Assembly: GCF_014873915.1 (NCBI RefSeq)
Contig: NZ_JADBEJ010000001.1
Coordinates: 372,001-436,000 of the forward strand
Length of the DNA stretch: 64,000 bases
Source: Amycolatopsis roodepoortensis
GTDB lineage: Bacteria; Actinomycetota; Actinomycetes; Mycobacteriales; Pseudonocardiaceae
Direction of reading: 5' to 3'
The translations under genes were made by a program, and so were the position numbers. Below, piece after piece: positions 18,214 through 28,411 of the stretch (the stretch's first letter is position 1; each line of letters opens with the position of its first letter). The notes under the pieces were generated by a model. The model searched no databases. It was not told where the DNA came from and worked only from the letters and a program-made list of their open reading frames with translations.

Positions 18214-19847
18214 GCGCGCAAAAGGTAAGCCCGATCCCGCAATGCCAGGGCCCGCGCCGTGGGCGCCAGCCGGACGGCCTCTTCGGCGGCGTCGGCGGCG
18301 TCTTCGAAACGGTCCATCGTCAGGAAGAGCTCCGCGAGATCGGCGCGGGCCCAGCCGAGCGCGTCGGTGTTCTCGGCGGACTCGAAGCTTTCGGCAGCCA
18401 TGAGGAGCCGGAATGCCGCCTCGTCGAGATCGCCGAGCGCCTGCGAGAGCTTTCCGTGGGTGTACAGCACCTCGGCCTGCACCTCGGGGATTCCGCCGAC
18501 GGGGTCGGGCTTGTCGATCAAGTCGAGGGCGGCCTTCGGATCGCCTGTGAACGCCAGGATCCACACCGCCATCAGCCGTGCGCGGGCGGCGTTCGTGTAG
18601 TCGAACCTCGCCAGGAAGAGGTCGATGGCCTCGCGCGCGAACGTCAAGGCTCGCAAGGGGTCCTCTTCCAGAGACAGCGCGGCGAGTCGGAACGCGCGTG
18701 CCCCGGGATCGCGGTCGGTGGCTCCGGCAGGTTCGCCGGAGCCGGCGAGACGGCGCGCGAGCAGTTCACCTTCGGGGTTCGGCAGGAGCTCGTCGAACCG
18801 TTCCCACATGATGGCCGCGAACTCCGGATCGTCTTCGCTGCGTTCGGCTAGGGAAGCCAGTTCCTCGACGGTCTTCGGATAGATCACGAGCCGCGACCCG
18901 ATCTGCTTGGTGCCGGGGAGCAACGCGGATCCCAGGTCCACTGCGATCGGTGCCGGATCCGCCGCGAGCAATGCCCGGATCCGCTCGCTCTGCACGGAGT
19001 TGCCGTTGCGGGCGTCGAACCGGGCGGCGATCTCCAGCGCCAGGGACGCGTGGGATTCCGTCACCAAGGCCGCCGCGGCGTGGAACTCCATCGTCCCGAA
19101 GGGCGTCGATCGCCACCCGCCATGCCGGTCGACCAGTTTCCGGGCCGCGGCGTGATTTCCTGTCCGCGCGCAGAACTCGATGTGCCGGGCCAGCGAGCCG
19201 AGCTCGGCCGGCTTGGTCCAGAAAGCCGAATAAGACGCCCGGAAGGCTTCCACCGCGTCGTCGAGCCGGCCGGCTCGGGCGAACGGGAGCATCAGTGCCG
19301 CGAGCATCGCGTGCGGCTGCCGGGAGCAGCGGTCGTCGTCGGAGACGAAGAGCTCGACGGCGTCGTCGACGCGGCCGACCCGGAGCAGGTGGTCGATCCT
19401 CAAGCCGATGTCGCACCGGTCGCACCGCGAGCTTTCCGCGGGGGCCTCGTACCGGACGTCCGCCTCGGCGCCGAGATGCGACGCGATGATCAGGCGGTTG
19501 TCGGGCATCGGCCAGAAGAGCCGTTCACCTTCGTCGAGCACGGCGAGGGTGTCCGCGAGCGGAACGCGCGGGTCTTCGACGAACGCCTCGGCCAGGTAGT
19601 CGAACACCGGCCTGAGCTCGGGATCGCCGGAGTCCAGACACCGGGAGAGGGGCTCGAGCGCCTTCGCGGGCTCGCCGCCGAGCAGGTACGCGGTGGCGAG
19701 CCGGACGCGCGCCTCGTGCCGATGTGCGATCAAGCCGAGCGCGTCCACGCGACGAGTCACCTTCTCGAGCGCGGCGATCTGTCCCGGGCCCTCCCACATC
19801 CGGTCGGTGACGCGGATCTGGCGCCACAGCTGTTCTTCGGTGTCCAT
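18210..19847 (-). CDS. TPR-like helical repeat protein, function unknown
   Basis: A 545-residue, cytoplasmic-looking protein with no signal or membrane segment. It is built of Ala/Leu-rich helix pairs typical of tetratricopeptide solenoids, for instance ATAYLLGGEPAKALEPLSR near residue 50, AGRLDDAVEAFRASYSAFW near 200, and LGDLDEAAFRLLMAAESFE then TMDRFEDAADAAEEAVRLAP near the C-terminus. A CDRCD motif near residue 142 and nearby His/Asp residues are the only unusual feature in the middle. The ATG at 19847 follows GAGGAGG. It stands alone, divergent from ileS. No enzymatic domain is recognised. Confidence 0.75.
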   Translation of the reverse strand: MDTEEQLWRQIRVTDRMWEGPGQIAALEKVTRRVDALGLIAHRHEARVRLATAYLLGGEPAKALEPLSRCLDSGDPELRPVFDYLAEAFVEDPRVPLADTLAVLDEGERLFWPMPDNRLIIASHLGAEADVRYEAPAESSRCDRCDIGLRIDHLLRVGRVDDAVELFVSDDDRCSRQPHAMLAALMLPFARAGRLDDAVEAFRASYSAFWTKPAELGSLARHIEFCARTGNHAAARKLVDRHGGWRSTPFGTMEFHAAAALVTESHASLALEIAARFDARNGNSVQSERIRALLAADPAPIAVDLGSALLPGTKQIGSRLVIYPKTVEELASLAERSEDDPEFAAIMWERFDELLPNPEGELLARRLAGSGEPAGATDRDPGARAFRLAALSLEEDPLRALTFAREAIDLFLARFDYTNAARARLMAVWILAFTGDPKAALDLIDKPDPVGGIPEVQAEVLYTHGKLSQALGDLDEAAFRLLMAAESFESAENTDALGWARADLAELFLTMDRFEDAADAAEEAVRLAPTARALALRDRAYLLRA

Positions 19848-19949
19848 CACCCTCCTCGGGCGGGAGCCTAATCACGGCCGCCGCCCGCCGCCTCCGAGTT
19901 TCCACCCACCCCGGACAACCCGGTTGCCCCCGCGCGCTACCCTTGAATG

Positions 19950-20175
19950 AACTGGCACCGATCCGGCCATCACCGGGGAGCCTCCGGAAGAACAGGGCCT
20001 CTGTCCTCGCAGATGAGCCCCCAGTAGAACCGGACGGGTACGGCCCGTCACAGCCGTCGAATGAGCGGCCCAGCCGGAACACCACCGGCCGGGCAAGCGG
20101 GGTGGTACCGCGGAACGCGCCGGAAACGGCCGTCTCGTCCCCGTGTGGGTGAAAGCCCGTACGAGAGAGACGAAA
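19950..20175 (+). ncRNA. ileS T-box leader (tRNA-Ile sensing riboswitch)
   Basis: The 345-base gap before ileS carries a T-box. The conserved antiterminator or antisequestrator motif GGGTGGTACCGCGG is at 20100-20113 within GCGGGGTGGTACCGCG. Upstream, GGCCATCACCGGGGAGCC at 19966-19983 places an ATC isoleucine specifier at 19969-19971 in a short Stem I, the form typical of actinobacterial ileS leaders. Uncharged tRNA-Ile should pair with both sites. A second helix between CGTCTCGT (20131-20138) and a matching segment near 20160-20172 precedes the ribosome site, so control is probably at translation initiation. TACCCT at 19938 may be the -10. Confidence 0.9.
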
Positions 20176-20192
20176 CGCGAGGAGCACCGAAG

Positions 20193-23100
20193 ATGTATCC
20201 CAAGGCACAGGTGGACGGCGAGACCGGCGTCCCGTCCCAGCCTTCGTTCCCCGAGTCGGAGAAGCGCGTCCTCGCGTACTGGGAATCCGATCGGACCTTC
20301 CAGGCTTCGATCGACGCCCGCGACCCCGGCGTCAACGGTTCGAACGAGTACGTCTTCTACGACGGCCCGCCGTTCGCCAACGGTCTCCCGCACTACGGTC
20401 ACCTGCTCACCGGGTACGTGAAGGACCTGGTGCCGCGTTACCAGACCATGAAGGGCAAACGCGTCGAGCGCCGCTTCGGCTGGGACACCCACGGCCTTCC
20501 CGCCGAGCTCGAGGCCATGCGCCAGCTCGGGATCACCGAGAAGTCCGAGATCGACGCGATGGGCATCGACGTCTTCAACGAGGCGTGCCGCGAGTCCGTG
20601 CTGCGCTACACCGGCGAATGGCAGGACTACGTCACCCGCCAGGCCCGCTGGGTCGACTTCGACAACGACTACAAGACGCTCGACCTGTCCTACATGGAGT
20701 CGGTCATCTGGGCGTTCAAGCAGCTGTGGGACAAGGGCCTGGTCTACGAGGGCTACCGCGTCCTGCCCTACTGCTGGCGCGACGAGACCCCGCTGTCCAA
20801 CCACGAGCTGCGCATGGACGACGACGTCTACGCCAGCCGTCAGGACCCGGCCGTCACGGTCGGTTTCCGCTTGGAGGGCAACGACAACGAGCTCGACGGC
20901 ACCTACCTGCTGATCTGGACCACGACCCCGTGGACGCTGCCGTCCAACCTCGCGACCGCGGTGCACCCGGACGTGCGGTACGTCGTGGTGGAAAGTGACG
21001 GCAAGCGGTTCCTGCTCGCCGAAGCGCGCGTCGCCGCGTACGCCCGCGAGCTCGGTGAGGAGCCGACCGTCGTCGGGCACTACACCGGCACCGAGCTGCT
21101 CGGAACCCGTTACGCCCCACCGTTCCCGTACTTCGCCGGGCACGAGAACGCGCACCGCGTGCTGTCCGCGGACTACGTCACGACCGAGGACGGCACCGGT
21201 GTCGTCCACATCGCGCCCGCCTACGGTGAAGAGGACAAGGTCGTCACCGACGCGGCGGGCATCGTCCCGGTCACGCCGGTGGACGCGCAGGGCAAGTTCG
21301 ACGCGACGGTCTCGGATTACGAGGGCCAGCAGGTCTTCGACGCCAACCCGAACATCATCAAGGATCTCAAGAACGGCACCGGTTCCGCCGGCCGTCAGGG
21401 CGCGGTCCTGCTGCGCCACGAGACCTACGAGCACCCGTACCCGCACTGCTGGCGCTGCCGCAACCCGCTGATCTACCGCGCCGTCTCGTCGTGGTTCGTC
21501 GCGGTGACCGAGTTCAAGGACCGGATGGTCGAGCTGAACCAGCAGATCACCTGGTACCCGGAGAACGTCAAGGACGGTCAGTTCGGCAAGTGGCTGGAGA
21601 ACGCCCGCGATTGGTCGGTCTCCCGCAACCGGTACTTCGGCACGCCGATCCCGGTGTGGCAGTCGGACGACCCGGCGTACCCGCGCACGGACGTGTACGG
21701 CTCGCTCGACGAGATCGAGCGCGACTTCGGCGTGCGGCTGGAGAACCTGCACCGGCCGTTCATCGACGAGCTGACCCGGCCCAACCCGGACGACCCGACC
21801 GGGAAGTCCACCATGCGCCGGATCGAGGACGTCCTGGACGTCTGGTTCGACTCGGGTTCGATGCCGTACGCGCAGGTGCACTACCCGTTCGAGAACACCG
21901 AGTGGTTCGAGCACCACTACCCGGGTGACTTCATCGTCGAGTACATCGGGCAGACCCGCGGCTGGTTCTACGTGCTGCACGTCCTGGCGACGGCGCTGTT
22001 CGACCGGCCGGCGTTCCGCACCTGCATCTCGCATGGGATCGTGCTCGGCTCGGACGGCCAGAAGATGTCCAAGTCGCTGCGCAACTACCCGGACGTCAAC
22101 GAGGTCTTCGACCGCGACGGCTCCGACGCGATGCGCTGGTACCTGATGGCGAGCCCGATCCTGCGCGGCGGGAACCTGGTCGTCACCGACAAGGGCATCC
22201 GCGACGCCGTCCGCCAGGCCGTGCTGCCGTTGTGGAACTCGTACTACTTCCTCGCGCTCTACGCGAACGCCGAGGGCGTGGAAGGCCAGTGGCGCACGGA
22301 TTCGAAGCACGTCCTCGACCGGTACGTGCTGGCGAAGACGCACGAACTGGTGACCGACGTCGAGCACGCGCTCGACACCTACGACGTCGCCGGCGCTTGT
22401 TCGACCGTCCGTGACTTCCTCGAGGTGCTGACGAACTGGTACGTGCGCCGGTCGCGCGACCGGTTCTGGGCGGGCGAGCAGGACGCGATCGACACCCTGC
22501 ACACCGTGCTGGAGGTGACGTCGCGGGTGGTGGCGCCGCTGCTGCCGCTGACCACCGAGGTCGTGTGGCGCGGGCTGACCGGCGGCCGTTCGGTGCACCT
22601 GACCGACTGGCCGAACGCGCTCGACCTGCCCGCCGACGCGGCGCTGGTGACGGCGATGGACCGGGTGCGCCAGGTGGCGTCTTCGGCGCTCTCGCTGCGG
22701 AAGTCGAACAAGCTGCGGGTGCGGTTGCCGCTGGCCAAGCTGGTCGTCGCCGCGCACGAGGCGGAGTCGCTGCGCGAGTTCACCGACATCCTGCGCGACG
22801 AGGTCAACGTCAAATCCGTCGAGCTGACCACGGACGTCGCCGCGCACGGCGGTTTCGAGGTCGCGGTGAACGCCCGCGCCGCCGGTCCGCGGCTCGGGAA
22901 GGACGTCCAGACGGTGATCAAGGCCGTCAAGGCCGGTGAGTGGACGACGTCCGAGAGCGGCGCCGTCGTGGCGGCCGGGATCGAACTCGTCGAGGGCGAG
23001 TACGACCGGCGTCTCGTCGCGAAGGGCGGCGGCGCGGCCGCGGAGCTGCCCGGCGGCGCCGGGCTGGTGCTGCTCGACACCGAGGTGACCGACGAGCTGG

Positions 23101-23354
23101 CGGCCGAGGGCCTGGCCCGCGACCTGGTCCGGGTCGTGCAGCAGGCCCGCCGTGACGCCGGGCTCGACGTCGCCGACCGGATCGCGCTGACGGTCGACGC
23201 GCCGGAAGACGTGGTCACGGCCGCGAAGACGCACGAGGAGTTCGTCGCTTCGGAGACGTTGGCGACTTCGGTGGCCTACGGCGAGGTCGCCGACGGCTCG
23301 GCCGGGACGGTCGGGGAGGGCACCAAGGTGACCGTGGCGGTCGCCAAGGCCTGA
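20193..23354 (+). CDS. ileS: isoleucine--tRNA ligase
   Basis: A 1053-residue class I aminoacyl-tRNA synthetase that charges tRNA-Ile. The HIGH box is HYGH at residues 67-70 and the KMSKS loop is at 624-628. Between them lie the editing (CP1) domain with [14 protein letters not shown] sequence near residue 245-260 and the catalytic WFDSGSMP segment. The anticodon-binding domain covers about 680-850, and there is a C-terminal domain without a clear zinc ribbon, as expected for the eukaryote-like bacterial IleRS of actinobacteria; that type is often mupirocin tolerant (family knowledge). The ATG at 20193 follows GAGGAG. Controlled by the T-box leader and ended by a strong palindrome. Confidence 0.97.
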   Translation: MYPKAQVDGETGVPSQPSFPESEKRVLAYWESDRTFQASIDARDPGVNGSNEYVFYDGPPFANGLPHYGHLLTGYVKDLVPRYQTMKGKRVERRFGWDTHGLPAELEAMRQLGITEKSEIDAMGIDVFNEACRESVLRYTGEWQDYVTRQARWVDFDNDYKTLDLSYMESVIWAFKQLWDKGLVYEGYRVLPYCWRDETPLSNHELRMDDDVYASRQDPAVTVGFRLEGNDNELDGTYLLIWTTTPWTLPSNLATAVHPDVRYVVVESDGKRFLLAEARVAAYARELGEEPTVVGHYTGTELLGTRYAPPFPYFAGHENAHRVLSADYVTTEDGTGVVHIAPAYGEEDKVVTDAAGIVPVTPVDAQGKFDATVSDYEGQQVFDANPNIIKDLKNGTGSAGRQGAVLLRHETYEHPYPHCWRCRNPLIYRAVSSWFVAVTEFKDRMVELNQQITWYPENVKDGQFGKWLENARDWSVSRNRYFGTPIPVWQSDDPAYPRTDVYGSLDEIERDFGVRLENLHRPFIDELTRPNPDDPTGKSTMRRIEDVLDVWFDSGSMPYAQVHYPFENTEWFEHHYPGDFIVEYIGQTRGWFYVLHVLATALFDRPAFRTCISHGIVLGSDGQKMSKSLRNYPDVNEVFDRDGSDAMRWYLMASPILRGGNLVVTDKGIRDAVRQAVLPLWNSYYFLALYANAEGVEGQWRTDSKHVLDRYVLAKTHELVTDVEHALDTYDVAGACSTVRDFLEVLTNWYVRRSRDRFWAGEQDAIDTLHTVLEVTSRVVAPLLPLTTEVVWRGLTGGRSVHLTDWPNALDLPADAALVTAMDRVRQVASSALSLRKSNKLRVRLPLAKLVVAAHEAESLREFTDILRDEVNVKSVELTTDVAAHGGFEVAVNARAAGPRLGKDVQTVIKAVKAGEWTTSESGAVVAAGIELVEGEYDRRLVAKGGGAAAELPGGAGLVLLDTEVTDELAAEGLARDLVRVVQQARRDAGLDVADRIALTVDAPEDVVTAAKTHEEFVASETLATSVAYGEVADGSAGTVGEGTKVTVAVAKA

Positions 23355-23366
23355 CCCTCGCAAGTG

Positions 23367-23416
23367 CCAGGAAAGGCCCCTTCATCGCAATTTCGCGATG
23401 AAGGGGCCTTTCCTGG
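23367..23416. terminator. 22-bp perfect inverted repeat after ileS
   Basis: Arms 23367-23388 and 23395-23416 are exact reverse complements around a six-base loop. The core GAAAGGCCCCTTCATCGC resembles the palindromes at 1195 and 10397. It begins 12 bases after the ileS stop. Confidence 0.85.
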
Positions 23417-23553
23417 TGTTCCCGATCATCGGGATCACGAAACGGATTCGGATCAGCCGCTTTCCCGTCCGAAGCGCGCCTTGCGCGGGGGAAATCGGCA
23501 GGCTGACGCCCGGGGGCGCGCGAGGGGCGCGCCGTATGGGGGAGAGCGAATCC

Positions 23554-25155
23554 ATGAGTCCTGCCCGGAAAAGAGGCATCCTGATCGGTGCCGCACTGGC
23601 CGTCGTCGCCATCGTGGTGGCAGCGGTGGTGCTGCTGGTCAAGGAGGACCGGGCGCCCGCGGCCTCCGGAGGCGGGCCGGGGGAGTCCACCGCGAACGCG
23701 CAGGACAGTCCCGCCCAGGTCGCCACCCGGTTCCTGCGGCTGTTCGACACGGGAGACCTGACCACCGCCCCGGTCGACGATCCGGCGGCGGCCACGAGCG
23801 CACTCACCGGGACGCGAAACGCCCTCAACGGGGCCTCGGTCAAGACGTCCCTCGGCGAGGTCCCGACGACGCCGGGTGACGCGCCCTCGACGTCGGCCAC
23901 CTTCCACGCCGCGTGGACTTTCGGCGGCGGTAGCGTCTGGAAGTACGAAGGCAAGCTGGACCTGGTGCGCAACGCCGGGAAGTGGGTCGTCCGCTGGGCG
24001 ATGTCGGCGATCCACCCGAAACTCGAAGCCGGGCAGCGGCTCGCTGTCGCTCCGGTTTCGGCCAAACCGATCGTGACCGATCGCGACGGCAAGGCTCTCG
24101 TCGGCGGTGATGCGGCAGGTGCCGCGCCGATCCTGCAGGGGGCGTTGTCCAAGGTCGCTTCCGGGGAGAACAGCGGCACCGGAGCGACCGTCACCGTGTC
24201 TCGCGTGGACGCCTCCGGCAAGCCGGTCGAGACGCTCTTCGGCCAGGCGGCCGAGACGGACAAGCCGTTGGTTTCGACCTTGAGCGTGGCCTCCCAGACC
24301 GCCGCCCAGAAGGCCGTCGACGGCCTTCAAGGCCCGGCGATCATCATCGCGATGAAGACCTCGGGCGAGCTCCTGGCGGTCGCGCAGAACGGCGCCGCCG
24401 GGAACCAGCCGAAGGCCCTCAACGGCCTGTACTCGCCGGGTTCGGCCTTCAAGATCGCCACGGCGACCGCGGCGTTGCAGCAGGGCGGCGTCACCGCCGA
24501 CTCCCCGCTGGCCTGCCCGGGCAGCGAGCAGATCGGGACCCGCACGCTCAAGAACGACAACGGGTTCGACCTGGGGACCGTCTCGCTGAAGACGGCGTTC
24601 GCCGCGTCGTGCAACACGACCTTCGGGCGGCTCGCCAAGCAGCTGCCCGCGGACGGTCTTGCCAAGGCCGCGAGCCAGTTCGGTCTCAACGCCGACTTCG
24701 AGATCCCGGGACTGTCGACGGAGACCGGCAAGGTGGAGCCGTCCACCGGCGGTGACGAGCAGGTCGAAGCCGGGATCGGACAGGGCAGGGTGCAGGTCAG
24801 CCCGCTGGGCGCGGCACTCATGGCCGCGACGGTCGCCACGGGGAAGCCGGTGGTCCCGAAGCTGTGGCAGGGGCTGGAGACCAAGGTCAACGCCGGGTAC
24901 CAGGCCCCGCCCGCCGGGGTGCTGAACCAGGTCCGCGCGATGATGCGCGAGGTCTGCACGACAGGGACCGCGAAGGCGTTGAGGGGCAGCGGAGCGGTCT
25001 TCGGCAAGACCGGGACGGCGCAGTTCGGCTCGGGTGCGGACGCCAACGGCTGGTTCGTCGGCTATCGCGGAGACGTGGCTTTCGCCGTCATGCTCGAAGG
25101 TTCCAACGACTCCAAACCCGCGGTGCAGCTGGCGGCGAAGTTCCTGGCGGGCTGA
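23554..25155 (+). CDS. penicillin-binding protein with NTF2-like (MecA_N) domain
   Basis: A 533-residue membrane-anchored D,D-transpeptidase for peptidoglycan cross-linking outside the membrane. A single helix at about residues 9-30 is followed by an NTF2-like MecA_N domain (about 50-170) and the transpeptidase domain. The active-site motifs are complete: S297-A-F-K, S352-C-N and K485-T-G. No dimerisation domain is evident, so it is shorter than PBP2/PbpA types and resembles the lipoprotein PBP group, though it has a plain helix and no lipobox. The ATG at 23554 follows GGGGGAG; 23535 is possible. It is not in an obvious operon. Confidence 0.9.
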   Translation: MSPARKRGILIGAALAVVAIVVAAVVLLVKEDRAPAASGGGPGESTANAQDSPAQVATRFLRLFDTGDLTTAPVDDPAAATSALTGTRNALNGASVKTSLGEVPTTPGDAPSTSATFHAAWTFGGGSVWKYEGKLDLVRNAGKWVVRWAMSAIHPKLEAGQRLAVAPVSAKPIVTDRDGKALVGGDAAGAAPILQGALSKVASGENSGTGATVTVSRVDASGKPVETLFGQAAETDKPLVSTLSVASQTAAQKAVDGLQGPAIIIAMKTSGELLAVAQNGAAGNQPKALNGLYSPGSAFKIATATAALQQGGVTADSPLACPGSEQIGTRTLKNDNGFDLGTVSLKTAFAASCNTTFGRLAKQLPADGLAKAASQFGLNADFEIPGLSTETGKVEPSTGGDEQVEAGIGQGRVQVSPLGAALMAATVATGKPVVPKLWQGLETKVNAGYQAPPAGVLNQVRAMMREVCTTGTAKALRGSGAVFGKTGTAQFGSGADANGWFVGYRGDVAFAVMLEGSNDSKPAVQLAAKFLAG

Positions 25156-25198
25156 CGCTTCGGCGGTCGCCGAACCGTGGGTCTTCTACGGTGGACGC

Positions 25199-25882
25199 AT
25201 GGAGACGATCGCCCTGGCCGAGGTCGCGGCCGTGCTCGCCGATCCGAGCCGCGCGTCGATGTGCCTCGCGCTGCTCGACGGGCGTGCCTGGACGGTGACC
25301 GAGCTGGCGGGCGCGGCCGACGTGGCCGCGTCGACGGCGAGCGAGCACGTGACGAAGCTGACCGAGGCCGGCTTCGTCGTGCGGGTCAAGCAGGGGAGGC
25401 ACAGTTACGTCCGGATAGCCGACCCGCGGGTGGCGGAGCTCATCGAGCATCTGGCGCAGCATGCCGAACACCGGCCGGTGAAGGGGCTTCGGTCGTCGGT
25501 GCGGGTAAAGCGGCTCGAGTTCGCCAGGACCTGCTACGACCACCTCGCCGGGACGGTCGGCGTCGCGTTGCGGGACGGGATGCTCGCCACCGGGCTGATC
25601 GACGACGCCGGCGGCCTGACGCTGACCGATCGTGGCCGGGAGGTGCTCGGCGCGCTCGGGGTGGAGATCGACGGCGGCCGCCGCCCGATGCTGCGCGACT
25701 GTCTGGATTGGACGGTCCGGCGTGATCATTTGGCGGGCCGGGTGCCCGCGGCGTTACTGTCTCACGGTGTGAGCGCCGGCTGGTTGTCCCGTGAGGGCAA
25801 CCGCGCGGTGAAGGTCCTGCCCGCGGCGGAAAAGCCGTTCGCGGAACTCGGTGTCGACCTGGTCGCCCTGCGCAGTCCCTAG
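25199..25882 (+). CDS. ArsR-type winged-helix regulator
   Basis: A 227-residue transcriptional regulator. The first 85 residues form an ArsR-like winged helix: AVLADPSRASMCLALLDG, then WTVTELAGAADVAASTASEHVTKLTEAGFV as recognition region and a wing at KQGRHSYVRI. The remaining 140 residues form an extra helical domain with one Cys-containing segment (ARTCYDHLAG) and another at LRDCLDWTVRR, a layout common in this actinobacterial subfamily. No arsenic or metal box is clear. The ATG at 25199 starts exactly at the HTH. It is 43 bases after the PBP gene, same strand; the target is unknown. Confidence 0.82.
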   Translation: METIALAEVAAVLADPSRASMCLALLDGRAWTVTELAGAADVAASTASEHVTKLTEAGFVVRVKQGRHSYVRIADPRVAELIEHLAQHAEHRPVKGLRSSVRVKRLEFARTCYDHLAGTVGVALRDGMLATGLIDDAGGLTLTDRGREVLGALGVEIDGGRRPMLRDCLDWTVRRDHLAGRVPAALLSHGVSAGWLSREGNRAVKVLPAAEKPFAELGVDLVALRSP

Positions 25883-25994
25883 TGGACAGTCTGTAACACA
25901 GGTTGTCCGGGCACTTTCCGGCCGGTACACGAACGTGTGACGATCACCGCCTCACTATTCTGGAGCCCTCACGGCGACCGGAACGGGAGGCGAC

Positions 25995-27473
25995 ATGGAG
26001 CAACTCCCGCTCATTCTCGGCACCGGCGGCGCGGTGCTGCTCGTCGCCGTGATCGCCGTCCGGGTGTCGATCCGGGTCGGCCTTCCCTCGCTGCTGCTGT
26101 ACCTGGGGATGGGGGTCCTGCTCGGCGAAGCCGGGTTCGGCATCCAGTACGACAACCCCGGGCTCACCCAGTCGCTCGGCCTCGCCGCGCTGGTGATGAT
26201 CCTGTCCGAAGGCGGCCTCACCACCCGCTGGTCGGCCGTGAAACCCTCGCTGGGCATCGGAATCGCACTGTCCACAGTGGCCGTGGTGGTGAGCATCGCG
26301 GTCACCGGTGCCACCCTGCACTGGTTACTGGGCCTGGACTGGCGGATGGCGTTGCTGTGGGGCGCGGTACTGGCCTCGACCGACGCCGCGGCCGTCTTCT
26401 CCGTGCTGAGATCCGCGGGGATCGGCAAGCGGCTCGTCGGCGCGCTGGAGATCGAGTCGGGTATCAACGACGCCCCGGCCTACATCGCCGTCGTGGTCCT
26501 CGCCGAGGGAACGACCATCGACTGGTCCCTGCCGCTGCTGGTGGTCTACGAACTCGCCGCCGGGCTGGTGATCGGCCTGGCCTTCGGCTGGGGCGGGGCG
26601 TTCGCGCTGCGCCGGGCGGCGCTTCCCGCCACCGGTCTGTACCCGCTGGCCACGGTCGCGGTCTGCGTCGTGGCGTATTCGAGCGGGCAGCTCGCCCACG
26701 CGTCGGGCCTGCTCGCCACTTACGTCGCGGCCCTGGTGCTGGGGAACTCGAAGCTGCCGCACCGGTCGGACACACTGTCCTTCGCCGAAGGGCTCGGCTG
26801 GCTCGCGCAGATCGGCTTGTTCGTGTTGCTCGGCCTGTTCGCCTCGCCGAGCAGGATCTTCGAAAGCCTGGTCCAGGGCCTGGTCGCGGGCGCGGTCGTG
26901 CTGCTGCTCGCCCGCCCGCTGTCGGTGCTGCTGTCGGCGCTGCCGTTCAAGATCCCCTGGCGAGAACAGGTGTTCCTGTCCTGGGCCGGACTGCGCGGGG
27001 CGGTCCCGATCGTGCTCGCGCTGATCCCGCTGTCGTCCGGCGTGCCGGGCGCGCAGGAACTGGTCGACGCGGTGTTCGTGCTGGTCATCGTGCTGACGCT
27101 GCTCCAAGGGGCGACGCTGACCCCGCTCGCGAGAATCCTCGGGCTCGCCCAGCACGCCGAGGCGCACGAGATCGACGTCGACTCCGCGCCGCTCGACGAG
27201 ATGGGCGCGGAACTCCTGCAGGTCCGGATCCACCCGGGATCGAAGATGCACGGCGTGTACCTGGCCGAGCTGCGCCTGCCGGTGGGGGCGACGATCAGCC
27301 TCCTCGTCCGCGACGGCTCCGGCTTCACGCCGAACAAGAACACCCGGCTCCAGGAGCGCGACCAGTTACTCGTCGTGACCACCGCCGAAGCCCGTGACGC
27401 GGCCGAACGACGCCTGCGGGCCGTCGACCGCGCGGGCCGCCTCGCCAGGTGGAAGGGCGAATCCGGCCAGTAG
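25995..27473 (+). CDS. CPA1-type potassium/proton antiporter with RCK C domain
   Basis: A 492-residue cation/proton antiporter. About twelve transmembrane helices fill residues 1-390, with the ion-site region in LASTDAAAVFSVLRSAGIG and ESGINDAPAYIAVVV (Asp pair typical of CPA1). LRGAVPIVLALIPLSSG is another family block. Residues 405-475 form a TrkA-C-like regulatory domain. This is the layout of NhaP2/CvrA potassium/proton antiporters. The ATG at 25995 follows GGGAGG. It is monocistronic as far as can be seen; ion specificity is inferred. Confidence 0.87.
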   Translation: MEQLPLILGTGGAVLLVAVIAVRVSIRVGLPSLLLYLGMGVLLGEAGFGIQYDNPGLTQSLGLAALVMILSEGGLTTRWSAVKPSLGIGIALSTVAVVVSIAVTGATLHWLLGLDWRMALLWGAVLASTDAAAVFSVLRSAGIGKRLVGALEIESGINDAPAYIAVVVLAEGTTIDWSLPLLVVYELAAGLVIGLAFGWGGAFALRRAALPATGLYPLATVAVCVVAYSSGQLAHASGLLATYVAALVLGNSKLPHRSDTLSFAEGLGWLAQIGLFVLLGLFASPSRIFESLVQGLVAGAVVLLLARPLSVLLSALPFKIPWREQVFLSWAGLRGAVPIVLALIPLSSGVPGAQELVDAVFVLVIVLTLLQGATLTPLARILGLAQHAEAHEIDVDSAPLDEMGAELLQVRIHPGSKMHGVYLAELRLPVGATISLLVRDGSGFTPNKNTRLQERDQLLVVTTAEARDAAERRLRAVDRAGRLARWKGESGQ

Positions 27474-27604
27474 GTCACGAACCGGCACCAGCTGTTCGTC
27501 GGTTGATCTCAGAAACTTCTTCCCATTTGTACTCCTTTTGGATTACTTTCCCCGCAATCGACTCCATCGAATGGGTGAGTGTCACGGGGTAAGGAGTACG
27601 CAAG

Positions 27605-28288
27605 GTGACGAAGCTTCCTGTGCGGTTCGCTGGTATGGGGGTCACCGTGGCACTCGTCGGAGTGGTTCTCGCCGCCCCGACGGCTACCGCGGCCGGCGCT
27701 TTTCCCGCCTTCGGGCTGCCCTTCGACACTGGCCAGTCGGTCTACTCGGCGGGGATCCACTCGGACAACGGCACGTCCGGAGTGAAGAACGCCATCGACT
27801 TCAGCCCGGGCGACAAGACCGTTCGCGCCCCGCTGGCCGGCACGGTCCGGATCCAGCACTGCTCCGGCGGCGACTGGGTGACCGTCGACCACGACGGCGG
27901 CTGGCGGACCGGGTACTACCACCTGGAGGGCATTTCGGTCACCGACGGCCAGAAGGTCGCCCCGGGCGACGCGCTCGGCCGGACCGGCAACGCGCTGCCC
28001 TGCGGTGGCAGCAGCACCGGCGCGCACGTGCACTTCACCCTGTGGACCCTGCCGGCGGCCGCCGCGCAGGGCGGCGACTCGCGCGACTTCGGGGTCGGCG
28101 CGGGCAACTGGAACGGCCTGTCCTACGACGAGGTCTCGACCAAGGTCGCCGAGGCCTACGGCGAAGCCGTCGACGGCAAGACCTTCGGCGGCTGGCAGTT
28201 CACCGCGGGCACCGATCAGTACTCCGGCACCGCGACCGAGGTCTCCTCCCGCTCGACCGTCCCGCTGCCCGGCCGATTCCGGGCCTGA
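27605..28288 (+). CDS. secreted M23 family metallopeptidase
   Basis: A 227-residue exported peptidase of the LytM/M23 group, which cleaves peptide bonds in peptidoglycan or other Gly-rich targets. The signal peptide covers about residues 1-30 and ends in TATAAGA. Zinc residues are expected from HSDNGTSGVKNAIDF (His and Asp) and H141-V-H143-F in STGAHVHFTLW. The last 70 residues add a beta-rich extension. GTG 27605 has AAGGAG upstream. The upstream gap carries no clear operator. A terminator hairpin follows. Confidence 0.87.
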   Translation: MTKLPVRFAGMGVTVALVGVVLAAPTATAAGAFPAFGLPFDTGQSVYSAGIHSDNGTSGVKNAIDFSPGDKTVRAPLAGTVRIQHCSGGDWVTVDHDGGWRTGYYHLEGISVTDGQKVAPGDALGRTGNALPCGGSSTGAHVHFTLWTLPAAAAQGGDSRDFGVGAGNWNGLSYDEVSTKVAEAYGEAVDGKTFGGWQFTAGTDQYSGTATEVSSRSTVPLPGRFRA

Positions 28289-28292
28289 CCTG

Positions 28293-28332
28293 CCGTTGCC
28301 CGGCGCGGCGCGGCGCCGGGCAGCGGTTCTTC
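28293..28332 (+). terminator. hairpin terminator after M23 peptidase
   Basis: Arms 28293-28306 and 28313-28326 pair over 14 bases with one G-U and are followed by TTCTTCC. It isolates the SAM-IV leader downstream. Confidence 0.65.
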
Positions 28333-28411
28333 CCGCTTGCGGAACACGTGAGCGGCGTCTCAAGATGCGGACGAGGGCTGGCTCGATCGCCCGCCCATCC
28401 GCTAACTTCGT

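Noticed and set aside
19872..23363. 1163-residue open frame antisense to ileS
   Set aside because: It mirrors a certain synthetase gene and has the His/Arg/Asp-rich, repeat-like composition of high-GC antisense frames. No domain is visible.
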